Shown here piece by piece: positions 1 to 5,642 of a DNA stretch of 6,034 bases. The translations under genes and the position numbers were made by a program. Numbering within the stretch: the first letter of the stretch is position 1; each line of letters starts with the position of its first letter. The notes under the pieces are model-generated. The model saw only the letters and a program-made list of their open reading frames with translations. It did no database searches and had not been told where the DNA came from. Source of the stretch: Lentisphaerota bacterium (GTDB lineage: Bacteria; Verrucomicrobiota; Kiritimatiellia; RFP12; UBA3636); contig JAAZAI010000618.1 in assembly GCA_012514445.1 (NCBI GenBank), positions 1 to 6,034 of the forward strand, given 5' to 3'.

Positions 1-202
1 AAGGGCTGCGCCCAAGACTCCCCTTCGCGGGCTTTGCGCCCTTTGCGTGAAATCGTCCCACGCCAAGCTCGCCAAGAACGCCAAGGAGCTGGAATGGCCG
101 GGGCGGCGGCGACGAGTGGGCGTTGCCACCAATAAGGGAAGCGCCAGAATGGATTTTCGTGCACTTTTGTTTTTCGTGGCTATGGATACATTCCCGCGAA
201 TC
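1..202. other. Intergenic left edge, no gene seen
   Basis: No convincing coding region is visible on either strand. Open frames here lack a plausible ribosome site and overlap the palindromic repeat at 23-85. Bases 90-202 become AT-richer toward the 3' end of the minus-strand gene ending at 203, and I see no clear stem followed by a T-run that would serve as an intrinsic terminator. Confidence 0.5.
23..85. repeat. Imperfect palindrome built of two arrays of three 9-bp units
   Basis: Bases 23-49 are three 9-mers (CTTCGCGGG, CTTTGCGCC, CTTTGCGTG). Bases 59-85 are three more (CACGCCAAG, CTCGCCAAG, AACGCCAAG). A 9-base spacer, AAATCGTCC, separates them. The right array is the approximate reverse complement of the left: 20 of 27 positions match, and 8 of 9 in the innermost pair. 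The block could therefore fold into a long imperfect hairpin. It lies downstream of the 201-aa minus-strand gene that ends at 203, so it may act at the 3' end of that transcript or be a dispersed intergenic repeat. The repeat units are directly visible; any role is inference. Confidence 0.6.
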
Positions 203-808
203 TCATTCGGAGAGATGGGAACGCGCGTGCCGGGCGGCGAGGCGGAGGACGGTGTTGGCGGCGGGATCGTCGGCGAGGGCGCGAAGGGTGGCGGCGGAAG
301 CCTTTCCTGCGTAGTCGGTGGGTAGCGTCTTCTGTTCGAGCAACCTGTCCATCACCTGGTTCTTCAGCGAGGCGACGGACGGCGCGTCCATGTCCTTGAA
401 CTGGTGCAACGGCCGCTTCAGGAATCCGTACAGGTCGGCGATCTGCCTGTCGGGAAGACTGTCGCCCAGTCCCGACACCTCCACCAGCATCGCCTCGTAG
501 TCCTCGGCCTGTGGCAACGTCTCGACCCTGGCCGTGGCGTCCACCGCTTCGCGCACCGGCGGCGGAACCATTGCTGCGGACGAGCTACGGACGACGGTGG
601 GCGCAGGGTTGACCACCGCTGACACAGAGGTCTCATCGACAGGAGCCCTCTCGGCCATTTCACCGACATTGACGCCTGATTCGAGTGCTTGCGCTTGCGG
701 AAAGGATCCCGCCTCCGGTTGCTGATAAAGCCAGAACACCAATGCAACCGCAATCAGCGCGAGAAGCGCGCACACGAGCGCTTGTCGTATTCGCTTTCTT
801 GTTTTCAT
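203..808 (-). CDS. Hypothetical membrane-anchored protein, 201 aa, last gene of an ATGA-linked cluster
   Basis: I do not recognise a named family. Residues 1-9 are basic (MKTRKRIRQ). Residues 10-28 form one hydrophobic segment, giving a type II single-pass or uncleaved signal-anchor layout. Residues 30-100 are a linker rich in Ala, Val, Pro and Ser. Residues 101-201 look helical and compact (DSLPDRQIADLYGFLKRP, then SLKNQVMDRLLEQ and a final LRLAARHARSHLSE), as in HEAT-like helical pairs. The likely topology puts the C-terminal domain outside the cytoplasm. The start ATG overlaps the stop of the preceding 48-codon frame as ATGA, and no Shine-Dalgarno sequence is visible, so translation probably depends on coupling. 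The helical tail could be shorter than in relatives, but this cannot be judged from the sequence alone. Confidence 0.75.
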   Translation of the reverse strand: MKTRKRIRQALVCALLALIAVALVFWLYQQPEAGSFPQAQALESGVNVGEMAERAPVDETSVSAVVNPAPTVVRSSSAAMVPPPVREAVDATARVETLPQAEDYEAMLVEVSGLGDSLPDRQIADLYGFLKRPLHQFKDMDAPSVASLKNQVMDRLLEQKTLPTDYAGKASAATLRALADDPAANTVLRLAARHARSHLSE

Positions 809-951
809 ACGAAAAACTGGGAATCAGAGCGCGGACAGGATTCAATGCTTGCACCTGTCACGAGGAGACTCTCGACGATATTGCTATCCGCAGGAGGAAA
901 GGAAACGTGTTGTGATTTATAGGAGATCAGAACATGAGAGGTGTCGCTCAT
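805..951 (-). CDS. Small hypothetical protein, 48 aa, ATGA-linked on both sides
   Basis: The frame starts with MSDTSHVLISYKS and ends SDSQFFV. It has no membrane segment and no motif I recognise. The evidence that it is real is positional: its ATG overlaps the stop of the 45-aa gene upstream as ATGA, its stop overlaps the ATG of the 201-aa gene downstream as ATGA, and AAAGG lies about five bases before its start. The composition (polar, two cysteines including one near residue 39) is not obviously out-of-frame noise, but I cannot exclude a leader frame whose only job is to bring ribosomes to the next gene. Confidence 0.5.
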   Translation of the reverse strand: MSDTSHVLISYKSQHVSFPPADSNIVESLLVTGASIESCPRSDSQFFV

Positions 952-1085
952 GACGCCTTTCGTTTCAAGGGTGTTTTGGAACTCCTTATGCTCACGAGTG
1001 GGGAAATAAACCCGATACAGCCAATGGGCAAAAAGAGAGCATAAACGAGAATGATGCCGATGGCAATGTAATGCAGTATTGTCAT
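948..1085 (-). CDS. Small single-pass membrane protein, 45 aa
   Basis: The frame reads MTILHYIAIGIILVYALFLP and continues IGCIGFISPLV before a basic tail (KTPLKRKAS). Residues 4-31 are almost wholly hydrophobic, enough for one membrane span or a bent hairpin, and the positive tail predicts a cytoplasmic C-terminus. AGGGA lies four bases before the ATG, a usable ribosome site. The start overlaps the stop of a 21-codon frame as ATGA, and the stop overlaps the next gene's start the same way. It does not match a family I know. Its size, hydrophobicity and tight coupling suggest a small membrane subunit or an accessory or immunity-like peptide, which is inference. Confidence 0.65.
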   Translation of the reverse strand: MTILHYIAIGIILVYALFLPIGCIGFISPLVSIRSSKTPLKRKAS

Positions 1086-1147
1086 TTGATCCCTGCTGGT
1101 CGTCTCGCTAAAAAGCCGATTGACGGCAATTTACATGGTTCCTTCAT
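1082..1147 (-). CDS. Possible 21-aa linking frame between two membrane-protein genes
   Basis: ATG overlaps the stop of the 99-aa gene as ATGA, and the TGA stop overlaps the ATG of the 45-aa gene as ATGA. The peptide is MKEPCKLPSIGFLARRPAGI plus a final lysine, basic and without a membrane segment. AGGGA, which probably serves the 45-aa gene, lies inside it. The frame may be a real micropeptide or only a translational bridge that carries terminating ribosomes from one gene to the next. Its double ATGA linkage is the only support. Confidence 0.3.
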   Translation of the reverse strand: MKEPCKLPSIGFLARRPAGIK

Positions 1148-1443
1148 CTCAACCATATTCCATATGAATGAACATGATGACGATCTTCTGGTGGTGTTCG
1201 AACCATCAGGATTTGCTCTCTCTGACGCTTGATTTCTGATCTCATCGTCGAGCGCGCGCAAAGGATTGCAATCACGATGCCAAAAATCATCCCTGGAATA
1301 TTGCCGCGGACTTCAAAACGTCCAATTCGTAGAAACGGAACGGCATGCAGCATCGAAACGACGCACCACCCAAGCAAATAGCCGCACAACATCCCCAACG
1401 CGCCGCTGGCAAAACCTTTAAGGTAAACGAGAAGTCGAATCAT
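1144..1443 (-). CDS. Hypothetical two-span membrane protein, 99 aa
   Basis: I chose the ATG at 1443 because it overlaps the preceding gene's stop as ATGA and has GGGAG about eight bases upstream. The frame stays open further 5', but that part is the shadow of the upstream gene. The protein starts MIRLLVYLKGFASGALGMLC. Hydrophobic segments lie at about residues 11-33 and 49-63, separated by a short polar stretch (GRFEVRGNIP). A basic tail follows (RSTMRSEIKRQREQ), ending near a His-rich DRHHVHSYG. The positive tail places the C-terminus in the cytoplasm. I recognise no family. It probably works with the 135-aa gene to which it is coupled. Confidence 0.75.
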   Translation of the reverse strand: MIRLLVYLKGFASGALGMLCGYLLGWCVVSMLHAVPFLRIGRFEVRGNIPGMIFGIVIAILCARSTMRSEIKRQREQILMVRTPPEDRHHVHSYGIWLR

Positions 1444-1847
1444 GGCGTTACTCCCTTCATCATGGTTTGAACAGCCTTCAACAAGCGGTCGCATTCCGGA
1501 GTGAGAATTTTGATCTCGTGACGATGACCCTGTTGGAGATACCCAAGCGTAACCCATTCGCCATTGGACATGTTCACGTCACTAATGTCTCTTTTGCCTA
1601 TCATGCAAGAAGCACCCAGTGCTCGAATGGCGATAAAGGCAGGATACACACTGACACGGCTGAACGGTCCGCTATATTGCAAACCCTCAAGGCGCAGACC
1701 CGTTGGCAACACGGTCTCGACCTCCTGCGCCCCTGCCTCTTCCTGGAAGAGACGATGCCGGAACCGCAAAGCGGCAAATAGGAATGCCACGATACCGGGT
1801 CCAAATACCAAACCCATGATGACAAAAACAATTCCGCCGTCTTCCAT
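1440..1847 (-). CDS. Hypothetical membrane protein with a C-terminal beta-rich domain, 135 aa
   Basis: I chose the start MEDGGIVFVIMG at 1847 because GGGAGG lies four bases upstream. An ATG ten codons earlier lacks this support. Residues 6-27 form one membrane span, followed by a basic stretch (RFRHRLFQEE). Residues 48-128 alternate hydrophobic and polar residues (SRVSVYPAFIAI, then HEIKILTPECDRLLKAVQTM), a run of strands ending in a helix. That layout recalls bacterial PH-like domains attached to a membrane span, but this is a resemblance in layout and not a recognised motif. It is the first gene of a six-frame cluster linked by ATGA overlaps. About 85 bases separate it from the 69-aa gene upstream. 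Confidence 0.75.
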   Translation of the reverse strand: MEDGGIVFVIMGLVFGPGIVAFLFAALRFRHRLFQEEAGAQEVETVLPTGLRLEGLQYSGPFSRVSVYPAFIAIRALGASCMIGKRDISDVNMSNGEWVTLGYLQQGHRHEIKILTPECDRLLKAVQTMMKGVTP

Positions 1848-1892
1848 AACGCCTCCCGCCGGTTCAAATCCTATCAAAACGCCCTATTCACA

Positions 1893-1915
1893 CATGTTTG
1901 CGTAACAAAAACATG
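1893..1915. promoter_or_regulatory. Inverted repeat ahead of the 135-aa gene
   Basis: CATGTTT at 1893-1899 and AAACATG at 1909-1915 are perfect inverted repeats around a 9-base centre. They lie in the 85-base gap between the 69-aa gene and the start of the six-gene cluster. The position would suit an operator or a transcript hairpin. No convincing -35/-10 pair could be set around it, so the role is open. Confidence 0.25.
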
Positions 1916-1932
1916 GCCCTCGCCGGGCGTTC

Positions 1933-2142
1933 CTAACCCCGCCCCAAAGCTGGAGGCTCTTTATTTTTGCAAAGACGCCGTACAAGACGAGTGACTACCG
2001 CAAAGATGTTTACGGACAGAACAATGCCGAGAATGCACCCTGCAAACCAGCCTTTGATCCCCATCCTAGCTTCGAGGACTTCCCCAGCAAAGTGTCCCGC
2101 AGAGATGATGGTGACGAACATGAACATTTCAAAAAGTGTCAT
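1933..2142 (-). CDS. Small two-span membrane protein, 69 aa; candidate immunity protein of the orphan cassette
   Basis: The protein begins MTLFEMFMFVTIISAGHFAG and has a second hydrophobic segment at about residues 32-52 (FAGCILGIVLSVNIFAVV). A basic tail follows (TRLVRRLCKNK), so both ends may face the cytoplasm. The ATG lies 11 bases after the stop of the orphan Rhs-type C-terminal frame, with only a weak GAG-containing ribosome site. Multi-span membrane proteins of this size placed directly behind a toxin gene are often immunity proteins in polymorphic toxin loci. That role is inferred only from position and size, and I recognise no family. Confidence 0.65.
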   Translation of the reverse strand: MTLFEMFMFVTIISAGHFAGEVLEARMGIKGWFAGCILGIVLSVNIFAVVTRLVRRLCKNKEPPALGRG

Positions 2143-2153
2143 AAGATTTCTCG

Positions 2154-2546
2154 TTAACGAGTTTGAGAATCAACCGCTTCCAATGCCCCTATACCTAACA
2201 AGTTCGCACCTGGGGTTAGCCCGGTTGTAATTGTGGATATGAATTGAGAGGCATTTTTGAAACCTTGCAAAGATGCTTTCAAGAAGTTCCCGTCTGCAGC
2301 TTTGAGCAGGTATTTGCCTCGGCTTATCGTATCAAGGCCTTTGATTACCTGCCAAGTCTCAGGTGAGACTGTCGTTGAACCCAATTCATACATTGCCGGA
2401 TTCTTGACCCATGTACTAATGTTCGGTACTGCCGCCGTTAATAGCATGTCTCGGCTGAACGCCCCAGCTCCCCGGCTGAACTGATACGCACTATCGACGT
2501 TGACGCACTCGTCGGCATAGACATCTTCAAAAGCACCAAAGTTAAT
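2154..2546 (-). pseudogene. Orphan C-terminal fragment of an Rhs-type protein (displaced toxin cassette)
   Basis: The frame opens directly after a TGA that overlaps the end of the putative immunity gene, and it runs 130 codons. The only standard start in it is an ATG at 2447, about 33 codons in and without a good ribosome site. The protein-like sequence clearly begins earlier (DVYADECVNVDSAYQFSRG), where no ATG, GTG or TTG occurs. Such a headless frame behind an Rhs toxin/immunity pair fits an orphan Rhs C-terminal module, kept as a recombination donor and not expressed alone. The upstream part (SAYQFSRGAGAFSRDMLLTA) has the small-residue, helical character of the segment after the DPxGL site. 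The remaining 70 residues match no toxin motif I know. A short real gene starting at 2447 is the alternative. Confidence 0.55.
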
Positions 2547-2934
2547 TCATATCATGTACGGAAATAGCAACAGAAACTCCCATAGAAGAAAGCTTGCCCA
2601 TTTCAATAGGCGACAATTCCAGATTACACTGCTCGTCAGATTCGGAGTAGGCAACAATCCACAAAACTAAATCTTCAGCACCACTCTGCCGAATTGCATC
2701 TATATTCGTTTCCATCGCAGAAATAAGAGCTTCAATTTGCGGCCCATATTCGTCAGTTGGGTCATGCAACCGTAATGTTGCACTTCCGTATGGGAGCTGA
2801 CCGTTTGAGAATCTTTTTGTGGACACAGAATCGCCCACTTCATTAGTTTCAGTCAGTGCTAAACCTGTTCTAAGTTTCAAGAGTGCCGGAGAGAACTTCT
2901 CTCCGTAAAGTGAGAGATGGATGTCTATTTTCAT
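2542..2934 (-). CDS. Putative immunity protein of the Rhs toxin, 130 aa (DUF4279-like)
   Basis: The ATG lies seven bases after the Rhs stop codon, with GGAAGTAGG upstream, the standard place for the cognate immunity gene. The protein is soluble, acidic and has no membrane segment or signal peptide, so it should act in the cytoplasm. The N-terminus MKIDIHLSLYGEKFSPALLK, a central GSATLRLHD, a helix around residues 65-83 and the C-terminal pattern LELSPIEMGKLSSMGVSVAI follow the layout of DUF4279-type proteins, which occur in polymorphic toxin loci. The family call rests on pattern only. The gene's GC content is well below that of the Rhs core (about 43% in bases 2581-2640 against 75% in 4981-5040), in line with exchange as a cassette with the toxin domain. 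Confidence 0.7.
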   Translation of the reverse strand: MKIDIHLSLYGEKFSPALLKLRTGLALTETNEVGDSVSTKRFSNGQLPYGSATLRLHDPTDEYGPQIEALISAMETNIDAIRQSGAEDLVLWIVAYSESDEQCNLELSPIEMGKLSSMGVSVAISVHDMN

Positions 2935-2941
2935 ACGATGC

Positions 2942-5434
2942 CTACTTCCTGTAATTTTCTAAAAGAAGATCAGTCGTTACCGATACGCCTTTCTTCTTTT
3001 GGCTTTCGAAAACAATCTTTCCTCCAGCATCTACCGCGATATTCGGGTTCTTGCCCACCGTTTTTAACACATCCCCTCCAGCATCTTTCAGAATCTCTTT
3101 TTTCACGGAATGAATGCTCTCCTTTGCCCCAAGGTTAAGAAGTTTAGCAAGTTGATGTTCGGTCAGGGACTTAACACCTTTCTTTATAGCAGTCTTAACC
3201 CCCGCTTCTGCTTGGCCCTTGCCCGGAATGAGGTTAAAACCTGCATCCACAACGTTCGCCAGCCCGCCAATTAGACCTAATGCTCCTTCACCCCATCCAC
3301 GAGCGGTAGAATAGTCCGCCCCACTCAGCAACTCCCACGCCTGGCAGATTGTTTCAACATTGAAAGCATCATTCTTCAGCCAATTCAACAAGCTAAACCC
3401 TTCATCATCCCTACACAGCCCCCACGGATCCATGTAATTCACCGGATCATTCCCGCAGAAGGCGTACAGGTTCAGCCCGCCGCTGATGCCGATGGGATCC
3501 TTTGAAATCCAGCGGCCTGTGGCGGGGTCGTACCAGCGGAGGCGGAAGTTGTAGAGTCCCGTCGCCCAACTGTATTCGCGGCCCTGGAAGAGAAAGCGAT
3601 TGTCGATTTGCGATTGCTGATTTGGGATTGGAAGGCCGTTGGCGTCCCGCACAGTCAGCACGTTCCCCCACGCGTCGTAGGCGTAGGTCTCGAAGAGTTC
3701 CCCGCTCGCGTCCGCGAAGCCGTGGACCGTCCCCTGGACGTCCGTGAGGGCGTAGTAGGTCGTGGCAGAGGAACCACTGTGGCACGTGACGGCCAAGAGA
3801 TTATCGATTCCCGGCCCCCAGGTGTACGAGCGGACGACAGCCCCGGCAGCGTCGATGTCCGCCGCGCAGTGGGCGCCGTCGTAGACATGCCGCACCGTGA
3901 CGCCGCCGGAGGTGGTTGTCGAGGCGCGGCGGCCGAGCGGATCGTAGGCGTAGGACTCCGCCACGACGCCGTTGGTGGACACGGACGTCAACTGGTACTG
4001 CCCGTTCCAGGTCAGCGCGAGGTCGGGCCTTCCCGTCCGGTCGATGGCGGTCACGCATCCGGCGGCGTTGTAGGAATACGAGCCGCCCGTGTAGGTGGCG
4101 AGCCGGTCGCCAATGCCCAGGGTGTAGGCGATTGGCGTGGAGCCCGTCTGCGTCTTCGATAGGCGGTTCCCCGCCAGGTCGTAGCCGTACGTCCGGGATG
4201 CGCCCGTCGATTCGGTCTCCGAGGCGAGCCGGTCGAGGTCGTCGTAGCCGTAGGCGGTCGCGGTCGAGGTCGCGCCGACGGTTCTGGCGTGATCGGTGAT
4301 CATGCCAACGGCGTTGTACGCGTAGCCGAAACGGGCCAGCGTCGAGCCGTTGGACTTGCGCCAGACGATGTTCGTCGGGCGGTCCATGATGTCGTACTGG
4401 TACTCGGACACAAGGCCACCAGTGTTGGTGACGGCGGAGACATAACCGTTCCAGGAGTTGTAGGCGTAGTCGAAGGCGGCGGAGGGCGCGGCGATGCGCG
4501 AGAGGCGGTCCGCCGTGTCGAGCGCGTAGCCGGTGGCGCCGGCGACGGTGACGACGTTGGAAACCTGGCCCGCCGGGTGGTAGCCATACGCGACCTCGGC
4601 GCCGTCCACGCCGCGGGTCTTCGTCAGCCACGCGGCCTCGTTGTATTCGTTCGCGACCGTTCCCGCCGCGCCGGAGGCCGTGAGCAGGAGGCCGTCGCGG
4701 TCGTAGGTGAAGGCGAGGGAGCCGTCGGGGTATGCGACGGTGCGCAGATCGCCGTCGCCGGAGTAGTCGAAGGAGACCTGGGAGCCGTCGTAGCGGCCGA
4801 TCCGTCCCACCACGCCCCCGACGAGGAACTCGCGGGTCATCGCCTGCCCTTCGAGGTTGGTGACGGCGACGACGCGCTCGTTCGCGTCGAGCACGTACGA
4901 TTCGGCTCTGCGCCCCAGGGGATCGGAGATCGACAGCGTGTTCATCTGCTGATCGTGCGAGAGGGCGAACAGCGGAATGCCGGCGGGGCGGGAGGCGGTG
5001 AAACGCTTCGCGAGCACCGGGACGCCGAGCACCCAGTCGTAGGCGTTGGTGCGGCCGAGGGCGTCCACGCTCTCGACGACGCGCCGCCAGTGGGCGTCGT
5101 ACTTGAACGACTCCTCGGCGCCGTCGGGATGGACGACGCGGGTCGGTCGGCCGAAGGCGTTGTTCTCCAGCAGCGTCTCGCGGACCGAGCCGTCGGGGCC
5201 CGGCTCGGACACCTTTTCGAGATGGCCGAGGGCGGCGTACTCGAAGGCGGCGTCCGGGTGCCCCTGCGGCGCGACGCGGGCGAGGCGGCCGAGGGCGTCG
5301 TAGTGCAGGGCGGTCGTGTGCTGGTTGGCGTTGACGATGGCATTCACGCGCCAGTTAGTCTCGCAGTTGTACAGGACGGTGTCAAGCGGGCTGTTGGTTC
5401 CGGCGCCGTGGGGCGACCGGCAACGACTTATGAG
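2942..5434 (-). CDS. RHS/YD-repeat protein with C-terminal toxin-like domain, 5' truncated
   Basis: Rhs proteins form a beta-sheet shell around a C-terminal toxin used against competitors. Here YD repeats (YDALGR, YDRDGL, YDIMDR, YDDLDR, YDLAGN, YDPLGR, YDAWGN) cover about 3700-5350. The Rhs-associated core lies at about 3430-3605 (FQGREYSWATGLYNF, RWYDPATGRWISKDPIG, NLYAFCGNDPVNYMDPWGL), ending with the DPWGL site where the shell protease typically cuts. The next 157 residues form the variable part. A helical, glycine-rich segment (LIPGKGQAEAG near 3204-3236) precedes a short tail (SIHSVKKEIL near 3100, then NPNIAV, GGKIVF and a TTDLLL end) resembling small RNase-type toxins. GC falls at this boundary. 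The frame is open to an ATG at 5794 or 5650, but beyond about 5430 it is antisense to the secretion genes and shows no Rhs pattern. At roughly 830 residues, without signal peptide or N-terminal domains, it is probably a 5'-deleted gene. A GTG at 5347 could serve as a start. Confidence 0.8.
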   Translation of the reverse strand, partial: LISRCRSPHGAGTNSPLDTVLYNCETNWRVNAIVNANQHTTALHYDALGRLARVAPQGHPDAAFEYAALGHLEKVSEPGPDGSVRETLLENNAFGRPTRVVHPDGAEESFKYDAHWRRVVESVDALGRTNAYDWVLGVPVLAKRFTASRPAGIPLFALSHDQQMNTLSISDPLGRRAESYVLDANERVVAVTNLEGQAMTREFLVGGVVGRIGRYDGSQVSFDYSGDGDLRTVAYPDGSLAFTYDRDGLLLTASGAAGTVANEYNEAAWLTKTRGVDGAEVAYGYHPAGQVSNVVTVAGATGYALDTADRLSRIAAPSAAFDYAYNSWNGYVSAVTNTGGLVSEYQYDIMDRPTNIVWRKSNGSTLARFGYAYNAVGMITDHARTVGATSTATAYGYDDLDRLASETESTGASRTYGYDLAGNRLSKTQTGSTPIAYTLGIGDRLATYTGGSYSYNAAGCVTAIDRTGRPDLALTWNGQYQLTSVSTNGVVAESYAYDPLGRRASTTTSGGVTVRHVYDGAHCAADIDAAGAVVRSYTWGPGIDNLLAVTCHSGSSATTYYALTDVQGTVHGFADASGELFETYAYDAWGNVLTVRDANGLPIPNQQSQIDNRFLFQGREYSWATGLYNFRLRWYDPATGRWISKDPIGISGGLNLYAFCGNDPVNYMDPWGLCRDDEGFSLLNWLKNDAFNVETICQAWELLSGADYSTARGWGEGALGLIGGLANVVDAGFNLIPGKGQAEAGVKTAIKKGVKSLTEHQLAKLLNLGAKESIHSVKKEILKDAGGDVLKTVGKNPNIAVDAGGKIVFESQKKKGVSVTTDLLLENYRK

Positions 5435-5474
5435 ATCAGCGACGCGGGGGGCTTGCCGCTGTTTTTCCGAATTT

Positions 5475-5512
5475 CGTGGAAGAGCCGAAAAAACTTGCCT
5501 GTCGCTTCCACG
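5475..5512. repeat. Perfect 8-bp inverted repeat at the Rhs/secretion-gene junction
   Basis: CGTGGAAG at 5475-5482 and CTTCCACG at 5505-5512 flank a 22-base loop containing CCGAAAAAAC. The hairpin lies between the last recognisable Rhs codons (about 5430) and the proline-rich tail of the plus-strand gene (from 5514). It may belong to a dispersed palindromic element or mark a recombination site; a transcript hairpin is also possible. The repeat is visible, the role is not. Confidence 0.45.
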
Positions 5513-5513
5513 C

Positions 5514-5642
5514 GACTCGGCGGACCCGCCGCCGGACAAGGCCGCTCCCGCGACACCGGAGGACAAGCCCGCTGCAAAGCCGGCGGAGCGTCCGGCCGGC
5601 CCGACGCCCACGACGGCCCAAGAAGAGGCTTCCAAGCCATGA
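5514..5642 (+). CDS. C-terminal tail of an unidentified plus-strand gene, rich in Pro and Ala
   Basis: The last 42 codons (DSADPPPDKAAPATPEDKP, ending AQEEASKP) form a Pro/Ala/Lys/Glu-rich tail. The TGA overlaps the ATG of the GspE-like gene as ATGA, as in an operon. The frame is open upstream to an ATG at 5430 and further to 5316, but before about 5510 it runs through the hairpin and then antisense to the Rhs gene, so the 5' part is probably not native. It is either a 3' remnant of a secretion/pilus gene cut by rearrangement, or a short 70-codon gene starting at 5430. Disordered tails like this occur on many envelope and secretion proteins, so no product can be named. Confidence 0.4.
   Translation, partial: DSADPPPDKAAPATPEDKPAAKPAERPAGPTPTTAQEEASKP

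Noticed and set aside
318..725. Plus-strand and alternative minus-strand frames across 318-753
   Set aside because: They overlap the 201-aa gene, which has a clear membrane anchor, a helical domain and an ATGA-linked start. The others lack ribosome sites.
1110..1127. Possible minus-strand terminator: GCCG, a 5-base loop, CGGC, then five Ts
   Set aside because: The stem is only four base pairs and lies inside the ATGA-linked gene chain, where a terminator would split coupled genes. It could at most attenuate.
1467..1905. Plus-strand frames of 104 and 113 codons
   Set aside because: They are antisense to the 135-aa membrane gene, which has a strong GGGAGG site and an ATGA junction.
1916..1928. 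GCCC-TCGCC-GGGC stem after the 69-aa gene as a terminator
   Set aside because: It is a four-base-pair stem, and the T-rich stretch is separated from it by four bases, so it is too weak to call.
3801..4631. Long open frames overlapping the Rhs core on both strands, including one of 276 codons
   Set aside because: They are Arg- and Pro-rich translations of GC-rich Rhs coding DNA in other frames. The YD-repeat frame accounts for the region.
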